NCBI GenBank assembly: GCA_029379385.1
Contig: CM055617.1
Span: 13,053,532-13,117,531, forward strand
Reading direction: 5' to 3'
DNA from: Quillaja saponaria
Lineage: Eukaryota > Streptophyta > Magnoliopsida > Fabales > Quillajaceae
DNA: 64,000 nt
How positions within the stretch are numbered: position 1 is the first letter of the stretch; each line of letters starts with the position of its first letter. Made by a program: the position numbers and the translations under genes. The notes beneath the pieces are model-generated. The model did no database searches, had not been told where the DNA came from, and saw only the letters and a program-made list of their open reading frames with translations. Positions 11,022 to 22,925 of the stretch are shown piece by piece.

Positions 11022-14000
11022 GTCTCCCTGGGTTATTCAAATAAATATGTATACGTTGTTTCATTTCATTCTCAAATTCCCAAGTAGCTTCTTGTTCTTC
11101 ATGATGTTGTTATATAACTTTTATCGAATGAATAACCTTCGATCGAAGTTTACAAACTTGTCTATCAATGATTTACACTGGTTGTTCCTCGTACATTAGA
11201 TCCTTGTCGACTTGAGCCTCTTGAATTCGTATAATATGTGATTCATCCAGTAAATACTTTCGAAGCATTGATATATGAAATACTGGGTGCACCCTATCTA
11301 AATCCGGGAGTAATGCCAGCTTGTATGCCACTGTTCTAACCTTGTCTAGGATATGAAAATGCCCGATAAATCACGGGCTTAGCTTACCTTTTTTACCAAA
11401 TCTCATAATACCTTTAAAAGGAGAAACCTTCAAGAAAACGTGATCACTCACGTTAAATTCTAATTGTCTCTTATGTATTTCTATATATGATTTCTATCAG
11501 CTTTGAGTTGTCTGTAATCTATCATGAATCACCTGAACCTTTTCCATATCATCCTGAATAAATTCTGGCCCTAACAGCTGATGCTTACCCATCTCAAACC
11601 ACCCAACTAGAGATCGACACTTCCTACCATATGATGCTTTGAATAGGGCCATCTGAATGCTACTATGATAGCTATTATTATAAGCAAACTCCATTAATGG
11701 AAGATTCTGATCCCAACTACCTTCAAAATCTATGACACAAGCTCACAACATATCCTCTAAAATTTGTATAGTTATCTCGGATTGCCCATCAATTTGAGGA
11801 TGAAAAGTAGTACTGAACAATAACTGAGTACCAAGAGCTTCCTGAAAAGATTTTCAGAATGCAGCAGTAAACTAAGTACCCTAGTCAGAGATAATAGAAA
11901 TTGGTACCTCGTGTAGTAAAATAATCTCGTCCAAATACAACTTCGCATACTGATGTGTTAAGTAAGTAGTCTTCACTAGAAGAAAATGTGTAGACTTCGT
12001 TAAACGATCTACAATCACCCAAATAGAATCAAAACCCCTAAAAGTCTTAGGAAGTCCTGATATGAAGTCCATAGTAACTTTTTCCCACTTCTACTCCAGA
12101 ATGTCCAGCTTTTGCAACATCCGTGTAGGCTTTTAATGTTTAGCTTTCACCTGTTGACACACAAGGCACTTAAAAACAAAATAAGTAACATCTTTCTTCA
12201 TACCCTTCCACCAATAGAATTTTCTTAAGTCCTGATACATTTTAGAAGAACCAGGTTGCATGACATATGATGAACAATGAGCTGTTTCAAGAATCTTTCT
12301 TCTCAACCCCAAATTAGGTGGCACAACAATTCGATCACCATACCTCAGTACCCCTTCACCATCTACCTTGAAATCACTCATAACACCTTAATCATATTTA
12401 GTTTTCTCAGCAATCACCTCTAGATAAACCATTTGTGCTGCATTTATGACTTCTACAAAGGTGGACTTCACTTGAATATGAGCTAGCAATATCCCCTGAG
12501 AAGACACCTCAAACTTAACTCCATCAGCCATACATCGCTATAAATCTTTGACTACCTGATTACACGTAGCTGCCAAATAGGATGAACCCATAGACTTTCT
12601 ACTCAAAGTATCTGCGACCACATTTGCTTTACCTGGATAATAAGAAATCGAACAATCATAATCCTGTAATAACTCAATCTATCTACACTGCCTCAAATTC
12701 AGCTTCTTCTCATCAAAGATATATTTAAGACTTTTTTAATACGTAAAAATCTCAAAAGTCTTTCCATATAAGTAATGTCTCCATATCTTTAATGCAAAAA
12801 TTACTGCTACCATTTCAAGATCATAGGTAAGGTAGTTCACCTCATGCTTTTTCAACAGTCTAGAAGAATATGCTACAACTCTTCCATCCTGCATCAAAAC
12901 ACAACTAAGTCTAATACGAGAAGCATCACAAAACACAGTATGCTTTCCCGTAATAGAGGGAAGTGCCAGAACATGAGTTGAACACAAACAAGTTTTTAAC
13001 TTTTGAAAGCTTTTTTTACAAGTCTCGAACCATGAAAACTTATCTCCTTTTTGAGTCAATTGAGTCAAAGGAGCAGTAATACGAGAGAAATTTTTCACAA
13101 ACCTCCTGTATTAACCAGCCAAATGCAGAAAACTTCAAATTTCAGAGACATTTATCGGTCGAGGCCAATTCTGAACTGCTTCAATCTTGTTAGGATCTAC
13201 ATGAATTCCTTCCTTAAAAATCACATGTTCTAGAAAAGTCACCTTATTCAACCAAAATTCACACTTAGAGAATTTAGCATAAGACTTATTTTCCTTAAGT
13301 GTTTGTAATACAATACAAAGATGTTGCTCATGTTCTTCCTCACTTTGAGAGTATATCAAAATGTCATCAATAAAAACAATAACAAACCAGTCTAAGAAAG
13401 GCTTAAAAACCAGATTCATCAAGTTCATGAATGTTGCAGGAGCATTACTAAGCCCAAAAGACTTAACCAAAAAGTCATAGTGTCCATAACGAGTACGAAA
13501 GGCAGTCTTTGGAATATCTTCTTTCTTAATTCGGAGCTGGTTATACCCCGAATAAAGAACAATCTCAGAAAAGTAGTGAGCTTTCTACAATTGATCAAAT
13601 AAATCATCAATCCTAAGGAAAGGATACTTGTTTTTAACCGTGACCTTATTCAACTGTCAGTAATCAATACACAGTCTAAAGAAGTCATCCTTCTTTTCAA
13701 CAAACAAAAAAGGAGCACCCCAAAGAGATGAATTGGGACGAATGAATCGCTTGTCTAGCAAATCTTGCAATTGCACTTTAAGTTCTTATAGCTAGCAAGG
13801 AGCCATCCAGTAGGGGAAAATAGAAATTGGTTGAGTCCCAGGTAATAACTCAATGCCAAACTCAATAGAGAAAGTCGAGGAAGCTTTTCAGGAAATACAT
13901 CAGAAAACTCCCTCACCACTGGAATACGACCTAAATGAGGACACTCTAATTCAGTATCCCTGACAAAAGGTAAATAGGCTTGATGCTCAAGCCATCTCAC

Positions 14001-15940
14001 CTGAACAGCTAAAATCATATTACAAGGAACTTCACTCTAATCCTCTTGAAAAATAAAAGTCAACTTGGTAGGAATATTGAACTTAACACTCTTATTGTGA
14101 CAATCCATCAGGGCATGATGATTAGACAATTGATCCATGCCTAGAATCATATCATATTGTAACATATTTAGTATGATTAAGTCTGCTAAATAATTATAAT
14201 CATCCATAAGAACCTCACATGAAGTTATATACTGGTCTGCTATAATAGTTTCCCCCAACGGAGTTAGAGCTGCTAAAGGGATTTCTAAAGGCTCAAGAAC
14301 CCTTTTCACAAGGGAAGCAAAATATGGCGATATAAAAGAGTGAGTAGCTATAAGATCAAATAATACTTTAGCACCAATTAAACAAATAGACAAATTACCT
14401 ATTACCACAGCTTTAGAAGCCTATGCATCTTGAGTCGTTAAAGCATAAACTCGAGTCTGACCTTTAACTGCTGATGAAAAACTCCTACAAAAACCACCAT
14501 GTACTCCTGAATGTCTTGTAGGTGTTGCAGGTAATGGAGGTCTACCCTTAATTGATGAAGAGGTTCTGGCTGAAGTAGACTGATTTCTCAATAACAGACA
14601 ATCTTTAATACGATTATCTATCGCTCCACATTTAAAACACTCATCTGTCCTCAATCTACACTGTCCAATATGCCTTTTACCATAAATAGAATATATAGGA
14701 AACTCATATAATCGGGGTCTGCTAGATGACCCTCCCTAGAACTTAGGTCCTGAACCTTGCCTCATCGACTTTTTACCGACTGAAAACTTCCTTTGAATGA
14801 ACCCTACCTAGAGGTAGATTCATCCCAGGTCTACATGAACTGCCAGCTCTAGAAGTCGAAGGACCTACCTGTCTTGCCTTTTTATATCTCTCGTGCTCTG
14901 ACTGTCTCTCCAGTACCCTGGTTTCCAATTGGTGAGTTGCATCCATAGACTGAGTGTAAGTAGTAATGTCCAACACGAACACTGATCTGAATAAATAATC
15001 CTTAAAACCATGTACAAATCTCTTCACTCGCATCTGCTCCGTAGCTACTAACTGTGGGGCAAAACGAGACAATCTAGTAAATTGGGTTTCATACTCAGCT
15101 ACCGACATACCCTCTGTCTGAACTAGTTGCTCAAAATCCTAAGCATGCTCATCTCGCACACTCTCAGGTAAAAAGTGATCCATAAAAGCTCTGTTGAACT
15201 CTAACTACACTAGTGGAGTAAGCTCAGTCCGTCGCTGTACTAACATCTTATATTAGTCATAGGCCACATCATATAACTGATTGCTAACCAGCTCAACTGC
15301 ACCAACGTGATCACATCCTAAAGCTATGTACAATCTATCTGACTCCTCCAAGAAGGCATAAGGATCCTAAGCTGGAGCCACCCCTGAAAATCTAGAAGGC
15401 TGCATCTTTCTAAAGTCATGAAGTGTCACAAATACCCCTGATGTTACTGAACTAGAACATGAGGGTTTGCCTCTTACTGAGGCTGGATAGGGGGAACTAC
15501 TAGTGGTTGTTGCTGAGCTTACTGCTGTTAGGCCAAAATCCTAACTAAATCACCTACAGTTCCCAACCAAATTCCTGCACCATCCGCTCCATATCTGGAC
15601 CAGGAGTTGCTGCATAAACTGGTTCAGCAACATTGCCTTTACTGCAGCCCTGATAACCCCTGTCTCCAACTGCCAATGTCTGGAGACCAGTAGATCCCTG
15701 ATCAGACCAACCTCTTGCTGGCCCCTTTAGTCGGCAATACGGCCGCTACTTCTCATTATATCTAGAACAAACACACATAATTTTAATATACATTTATAAG
15801 ATAAAACAAAAGATAATGCCTTAAATAAATCGTAACTTGAAGTTTCGAGACGAATTATAACACATCACTAAGTCCCCATACACCCCGGGTAACGTACGTG
15901 AACAAAGCAATAATGTCCTATACTTGTAGTCACAAACCTT
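11022..15940 (-). pseudogene. Decayed gag-pol of the Tekay-type chromovirus
   Basis: Read right to left. Gag is at about 15108-14773 (MSVAEYETQFTRLSRFAPQL). A zinc knuckle lies near 14640 (ECFKCGAIDN). Protease near 14360 reads LFDLIATHSF, so the usual DSG is DLI and catalysis would be lost. RT is at 13755-13135 (KTAF-like start, FIDDILIYS box near 13360). RNase H is at 13098-12736 (FCDASR, then [18 protein letters not shown]). Integrase is at 12381-11497 (KFYWWKGMKKDV zinc domain, MDFISGLPK, FAYNNSYHSS). Next to the LTR at about 11030-11110 a chromodomain end is visible (EFENEMKQR region). Frames change many times and stops are frequent, so no functional polyprotein is made. In live relatives these enzymes copy and integrate the element. 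Confidence 0.85.
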
Positions 15941-15947
15941 TAACCTG

Positions 15948-15959
15948 GCTCTAATACCA
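15948..15959 (-). other. tRNA-iMet primer binding site
   Basis: On the minus strand the sequence is tggtattagagc, 11 of 12 bases matching the plant initiator-Met PBS tggtatcagagc. It lies 3 bases after the 5' LTR, as expected for minus-strand cDNA priming. Confidence 0.8.
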
Positions 15960-15962
15960 ACT

Positions 15963-18344
15963 TGTCATACCCTTAAATAGAAATACAATTGGTTGAAGGA
16001 ATAGGTAACCATACCTCCGTAACCCTTGATACTCAAGTATTGTGCATCTCTAACTTATAAACACATTACAGTTAAAACTACTAAAATATTATTAAATTAA
16101 AATAAAATCCTGACTTGATTATTAAACATAAAATGATTATTGAAAATATTGGAAGTGGTTACTGTAAGATGGAACATGCCCATAATACATATAAACAAAC
16201 TGTTTACAAAGCCAATAGTAAATCATAGTATCAAAATATATAGAGGAGCTTTACTCCTAATCAAAATATAAAACTTTCATGATTAACTCAGTATATGACA
16301 ATAATGCACACACCTAAAGTGATCGCAAGCATCGTCCCTTAAGCTCCAAGTGTGCGATTCCCATATATATTTTGCTGCAACAGTGTCGATAGGTCACAAA
16401 TTTTGACATGGCTGACTGTGGTTGAAAACTGAAAAAAAAAAACAATAACAAAAAAAGGAATGAGTCACAAGGACTCAGTGAGCAAACCAAGTACTCTAAG
16501 GGTACCAGCATCACACAACACATGTATCATAACTTAAACTTGTGTCTAAATTTACATATGCACATATGTAATTACAATTATCATTCAATCACAATTCACG
16601 TATCTCACAATTTTCAACATATCAATCAAATCATACAAAAAAATAAACAAATAAACAAAGGGCCAACGAGTAGCTCAACCCCTCACAACAATATTTTCCC
16701 CAACTGGACATTTATGTGCCCGTATAACAAATTAATTCTCCGTACACAATCAGTCCCACCAGGGCTGAACACTTCATTCTTTTAAAATAATTGTCAAAAT
16801 TAGAATAGCTCATATCTAAATATCCTAGGTGCACCTGGATTTTTAATTTCAGAAATAAAAATCATTTCTTAGAAGAATTTCAATTAGTTGGCCCTTATCA
16901 ACCACATCCAATATTCAATAACAATCATTAATCAATTATTCAAATTCACATAATTTATTTTACATAATCACCTAGCAACCAAAGTGCACGTAATTAACTC
17001 ACTAGGCTCAAGAATGAGATTTGTCACTCCGTTTAGCTTGCGATGGTGTCGGAATATCCTCGACACACTCTGTAGCTGAAAAAGATAAATTTGTATGTCA
17101 ATTTATATGATCATGATATAACTAATTTTATGACTTCCTTATTTCTTCATATATTTATTACATTTACTACCTTGCAATTAATTCCTCTTAAAGACTTCAC
17201 TAAATAATTCAAGGTAAAGTTTATTACTTTAATTTATAAAAGAACTCAAATTTCAAAATCAATCATTAACATGGTTAAATTTTATATTTCCAATCAACTA
17301 TTTAATAAGTAAAACTTATATGAATTAATTCCTACAAGTATTTTATATTTGATTCCTTATAAACATTTTATTAATTTCTTAGAATACATGACTAATCCTA
17401 CTTCACGTACATACTTCTTTTTTTTTAAGGTAATTAGCTTCATCAACCAAAGCTAAAACCTAAAGATTTATACATAACAAAGCTACTATCTTTATATCAT
17501 CACAACCAGCCAAAATAATCTAGCTATCGTACGTTCTTTTCTTTGACTTAACCACCCTTTACACGATCACAAAACAGGATTTACAGCTAGCAGCTAATAT
17601 CCCAAAACAGGGCAGCTTACACACCTTTCTTTTAGCCTAACCATACACCCACACTACAAGGAAATCATTTCCATACGGCAAGACAACTCTTCAACCAGTA
17701 AATTAGAGCAAAAGAAAGGAAGGACAGAAGCAACAAATTGCTATCCGCTGGTTCCAAGTGAGCCAGTTTCATATCCAAAATTCTTACAACGAAACTTCTA
17801 CACTCAAGAAAAAGAAAGGAAGGAAAAAAAAAAACTCGCCAACTACTAAAGTTCGATGCCCACAAATTTGGAGAGGCTCACGGTCCTAAAGAAGAAACAG
17901 GGGAGAGACACAAAAAGAAAATAGGGCACGGTCTAAAATGGATGGAAGGAAGAAGATGTGATTAAGTCAGTTAACAAAGAGAGAAAAAGGACAAAAATTA
18001 TTACAATATAGTCAACTAGTGGTTTAAATATTTTTTATTAATGAGTGGTGTAAATTTGTTAATTTTCTTAGATATATATATATCAATCATTGCTCAAAAC
18101 TTATTATTATTTTATTATTATATATTCTAATTTCACTCATGAATGCAATTCTCATCGAAAATAATCGAAATTCAAGTCAACCAATAAAGTGGTGAACTGT
18201 AATTTACTTACACGTACATATATATATATATATATATAAATACTTTTTTATTTTAATTTGTTTCAAGAAAATTTATTACTTATATAATCACAATAATTTA
18301 TGTAGAACATCCTAACAAGTATATTTGACTATCGGGTTATAACA
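15963..18344 (-). repeat. 5' LTR of the Tekay-type element
   Basis: Plus-strand ends are tgtcatacccttaaatag and gggttataaca, the latter followed by the target copy attac. Collinear with the 8650 LTR over 2.38 kb, with scattered substitutions, mostly transitions. Long LTRs are common in Tekay/Del elements. The ORF-like stretches at 16522 and 17665 are not conserved in the partner LTR in frame. Confidence 0.85.
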
Positions 18345-20440
18345 ATTACGTTTAAGATAATCCATTTCATTCACAATAAAATGAAGGTTTCTCTTATTTC
18401 CTGCAAGACCTACACAAATAGACCTATACAGTGGAATTTGATTTGAAGGTGTCACATATAACTTCAAAATGATTGAATTGTTTGACATTTGAAGGATCAG
18501 TTGATGCATTTTTTTTGTTTTTCTTTCTTTTCATTTGGTTTCTAAGTTTTTGCAAAAAATTGGTACTAGAGTTACAACACACTTATGTAAGTACAATTAA
18601 ATTTTCCATTGATAATATGAAAATGCTTTTTTTAGATGTTAAGTTAATTGGAGTCTTTTTTCTCCACTTGATAGTTCTACTTTTTCCTTCCAAATCCAAA
18701 TAAAGATGATTAAAGTAGTTGTTGAAGGTTGGAGGCTTCAAATTAGTTCATTGCAAAAAAGCAGTCGACTACTTAATTTTGTTTCAAAGAAGAATTTCAT
18801 TAGGAATAGGTAGAGTTTAATCTCTACATTTGCATGAGTTAAACTATTAATAAATATTGCAGAGTGATTTTATTTGTTCTTCATGTTTCTTTTATTTTAA
18901 ATTTAACTTTCTCCTTCTACATTAAATCTTGTTTTCTAGATTACATTAAATCTACTTTATTTAGGAATCTTAGTCATCATTTTGACTCTCTTTTTTTATC
19001 CCTTCCCAATTGTTGAATATGCTATTAGTATACATTTGTTCGATTGTTTTACTTTTCAGTTATTGCTCTTGCTAGGTTTTCTATGTCGTCTATTTGATTC
19101 TCTAGTTTATTAATTTTTTTATTTTAGTTGGATAGCTTCTATAAATTCACTTATAAAATATTTTTATTGGATCATACATATAACATGTATGTGACAGTTT
19201 ATTTGATTATGATTTGTTTGGGCACATTCCTTGAACCTTTTGATTTTTGGATGGTCATCAACTAAAATCAGATTCGGATTTTGTATACATCCTAATAAGT
19301 GTTTTCAGATTTTTATATAAAATATAATTGTTTGCATATCTTAATTCACATGTATCCTTGTTAGATTTTGGTTTTCAAACTTAATAAAATGGGTTTTGAC
19401 AATGTTTGGTATAATTTTTATTTTATGAATGAACTAGAGTATTTTGTATTAAAATTACAGATGTGTTGGTTCTTAGGAATTTTATTCATAACGTAAACTT
19501 ATGAAATTAGAGATGGGATAAAATATTTCTCTTGCTCTTTCCAGAAATGATAAATAATGAGATTTTGTATAATTATTTTACTTTGTGATATTTATATTTT
19601 ATGTCCATTTTTTCTTTTACTTTCTCGCATTACCTTTAGCTATAATTTGAGCATTGTTCTAATCAGTCTTGATTAAGAGATGGCTTTCTTAATATTCATA
19701 TATTTCATTTTAGATCTCTTTTCTAATCACGAGTACTCTTTCTAAGCATTGATTTACTCTTCAAATTTATGTAAAGAGTGCAATACTTCGCTTTAGTGAC
19801 TTTTTTGAGAATATAAACTCAGTTCTTAGTTTTGTTAGTAGTTTCCTTTACCCATTTCTAGTTTTTTGTTTCCAGGAAATGATAATTGATGAGGAGTGTG
19901 ATACTTTATTTAATTGACTTTTACGTAAGGAGTGTGACATAATCTGTATAGGCTATTCTAATGATATTAGATGTTATCCTAGTACTACATCACAAGTTCG
20001 TTGCTCTCAAGTTCATGAGATACAGTCTGTTCTGCTGGAAGATAACAATAATTTTATTAAAGATATAAGTCAGATCTTCCCAAGTTTTCAGGCCTACTTA
20101 TGCCTGCCATCGTTTCATTGATGCTCCTGCATTCAACAGTACCTTCATTCTTTTGGTTTGGCTGTCGGATCGAGGGATTTCTACATTTCTCCTTTCTCAA
20201 AGTTTACTTTCTCTTTTAAATGTTCACTAGTGTGCCTAGCTGGTTGATGGGATGATCCATTATCCACCAATGCACTTGGAAAACCAAGATCCTGATATGT
20301 TCCAAGTTCCCAACTTCTGACATACTACAATCCATTGAAGTAACACCTTCTCTATTATTTTTTATTATTAAAGAAAATATAAGTGATATACTGATAATGT
20401 GCTGCACAAAATGTTAAGGTGTATCAGAGATGTAATCTGT
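18345..20440. other. AT-rich spacer with a conserved open stretch, paralogous to 49360-51690
   Basis: Continues unit A beyond the Tekay element. It aligns with 49360-51690 throughout, for example gataatccatttcattca and agttgttgaaggttg. No known domain. On the plus strand at about 20000-20095 the reading HEIQSVLLEDNNNFIKDISQ, then IFPSFQA, stays open in both units, although everything around it is full of stops. This may be an exon relic of an unidentified gene. A poly-A tract (~20) lies at 20442-20461. Confidence 0.5.
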
Positions 20441-22925
20441 AAAAAAAAAAAAAAAAAAAAATTTAGTTTGTAAAGCTCAACTACTACTTTGGAATGAATT
20501 AGCTCAAATTGAAACAGACTGCATCAATTCCATATCCACAAAAGAAAATCAGTTTAAATGTTTTGTTCCATTTAAAATACTTTTCACAAAATAAGATTTG
20601 ACGTGCTATCCAGAGACTTCGACATTGTACCTCCGCTAGAAATTTTCCATTAACAAGGCATCAAAATCTTAATTTCACAACTCTAGACTTCATCCAGAAG
20701 GGATCTTCTGATTGCTGAAGCAGTTCTTCAATAATATCAGACCTTGCATTCTACTGGTCCATCTGTTTAACAACTACACACATTAAGATCTCAGAAGAGT
20801 GAAGGAGAAGCAACTAGCAAAGATATTATAAGCATAAAATCTGAAGCAAAATTCTAAATTTATCAACATTTTGGTAACTCTGTTAATCATGAAAATGATG
20901 CAAAGAATGGAGTTTCTTTTTCTTTTTTCCAGTTGACCAGAAACAAACAAGAAATATCAACATCATACCATCTTTTTCAACTTTCCCATTCCTTTTATCA
21001 TTAACTCTAGCATATTGTTCCCTATTCAAAGCAATGAAATGGATTAGCGGAACAAGTAAAGTACAAATCGAAAACTCTTGATATGATATAGTTAATTACC
21101 CATAACAACAGCAATGGGGAGAAAGATCCTCTATAAAGTCTACCGCAATCTTTCATATTATATGATTTGAAGAACTACCAACAGATATCAACAAGAAGAT
21201 GATTGTTACAAAACTCCTCTATAATAATAATATGATGGTAGGTAGCCAACTAATTATTCCTCTTTTCTCACAGCACCTTCTATTAGCTACAAAAAAAGCT
21301 TAGGCAAACATCCCTACTGATTTCACCACTTAATAATCTTATATTGCTTATTTCAGAACTCTAATTCAAGTTGTACATCATGCAAGTGCATATGATCTTC
21401 TTTTCTTTTCTTTTTTGTTGCTGAGATCACCAGACCACGGTCAGAGAAATGGCTTTCATGAACATAATGGCAATGAAGACAGCACTACTAAATTACATCT
21501 AAAATCCCTAAAATTTTCATGCTTACTAACTTGTTAATTTCTCCCAGAAAAGAAAAGGGAAAAAAAAAACCAAAATGTTCAATCAACAGAATATAAGGAA
21601 TAAAAACTCTGTTCACAGGTTTTCAAACACCAATTTACATCAAAACACGGATATTGCTCAGCAATTAAAAGATATAGCAGGGATCAAGAAAAGATTTGAC
21701 GCATATTCAAAACTCTAACTCTAAAGTCAGTTACAATACATTTCATAAAATATGATTTGAAGTGCCATCCAGAGACTTCGACATTGTACCTTCGCTAGAA
21801 ATTTGCAATTAACAAGGCATCAAAAATCTTTTTAGTTTATTGTGGTAGACTTTATAGAGGATTTTTTTCGCCAATCTAAGCAGTTCTTTAGTAATCTCAG
21901 ACCTTGCTTTCTACTGGTCTATCAGTTATCAACACACTTACACACATTAAGATCCCAGAAGAGATGAGTGAAGAAGAAGCAACTAACAAGATATTATCTG
22001 AAGCAAAATTTTAAATTTATCAACATTTTAGTAACTGTCAATCATTAAAATGATGCAAAGAATGGAATTTTTCATATTTTAATATTTGAAGAACCAACCA
22101 TGTCAATAGCAAAAGGAAAACAGAACCTCTATAAAGCCTACCACAATCTTTTTCATATTTTAAGATTTGAAGAGGCAAAAAAAAAAAAGAAAAAAAGAAC
22201 GCCTACAGAATTCATCATTGTCCTCAAACTGAAATTTTCCCATTCAAAGGATCGTAATCCTTTTGATGCAATAAGATTTGAAGCTTTCCACAGGATGGTT
22301 GAAACATGAAGAGTAACTCCGCCTGTATAATCCAAAGATGCATCATACACCCATTTCTTTTCTTCCTCTTCTTCTCCTCTTCAGCCAATCTTTCTCTGCT
22401 CCATGTCATGCTTGTAGCATCTTAATCATTGAAAGAGATGTTGGTACAAATAAACTAAAACAAAAACTACAAAGAGCCGAACTAGGAGGTGCATTTTACA
22501 GGCATGTTGGGACATAGATGGTCAGTAAGTGGTGTGTCATTGCTTTTGAGCTGCTTTCGAAGTCAGGGATGCTTTAAGTAGTAACACATACTTCCATCAA
22601 AATTTTGTGTGAAAGATATCTAAGCAAAAAGGGTAAACATTTTGGAAATCAGGTTTTTGTTTTCCAGGGGGAGGGAAATAGCAGGTTCAAATTATTAAAT
22701 TACGTGTTACATTTCTTTTGGGCCAGAACTCAATGTTCTATGTTAATACCATAAAAAAAATAAAAAAATAAATAAAAAAATAAAAAAAATAAAAAAAGGA
22801 AAGAAAAGGAAACCAGGCAAGCTAGGTAATAAGATTTAGTAATAAATTGTACTGAAAATTGCAAGTCCAGTACAATTACCTGCAAAGAAATTGAGGAGGA
22901 AGTAAGAATCTTGTGGAGTTGAAGC
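20441..22925. repeat. Locally duplicated CNL downstream flank (unit A)
   Basis: Paralogous to 51691-53902. Within it a segment is repeated about 1.17 kb apart: gatttgacgtgctatccaga at about 20597 and a near copy, gatttgaagtgccatccaga, at about 21767, each followed by gagacttcgacattgtacct. The phrase cttctattagctacaa occurs at 21286 as in 1981. A purine/A-rich tract (tttgaagaggcaaaaaaaaa) lies at about 22167. It also carries the CNL 3'-side sequence gcatcatacacccatttc (22340). No gene supported. Confidence 0.55.

Larger units (their letters stand above)
8650..18344 (-). mobile_element. Tekay/Del-type Ty3/gypsy chromovirus, 9.7 kb, complete but decayed
   Basis: A full-length LTR retrotransposon in minus orientation. 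The LTRs are 8650-11021 and 15963-18344, both about 2.4 kb. Flanks are attag at 8645-8649 and attac at 18345-18349, a 5-bp target duplication with one mismatch. Unit B holds the empty site near 49351-49365 (gaggattaactc). The internal order gag, protease, RT, RNase H, integrase, chromodomain is that of chromoviruses. All domains carry stops or frameshifts, so it is not autonomous. LTR identity is about 95% over a 160-bp sample counted by eye. Confidence 0.85.

Noticed and set aside
17665..17865. 66-codon ORF in the 5' LTR of the Tekay-type element
   Set aside because: Not kept in frame in the other LTR (about 10340-10540) and has no recognisable domain.
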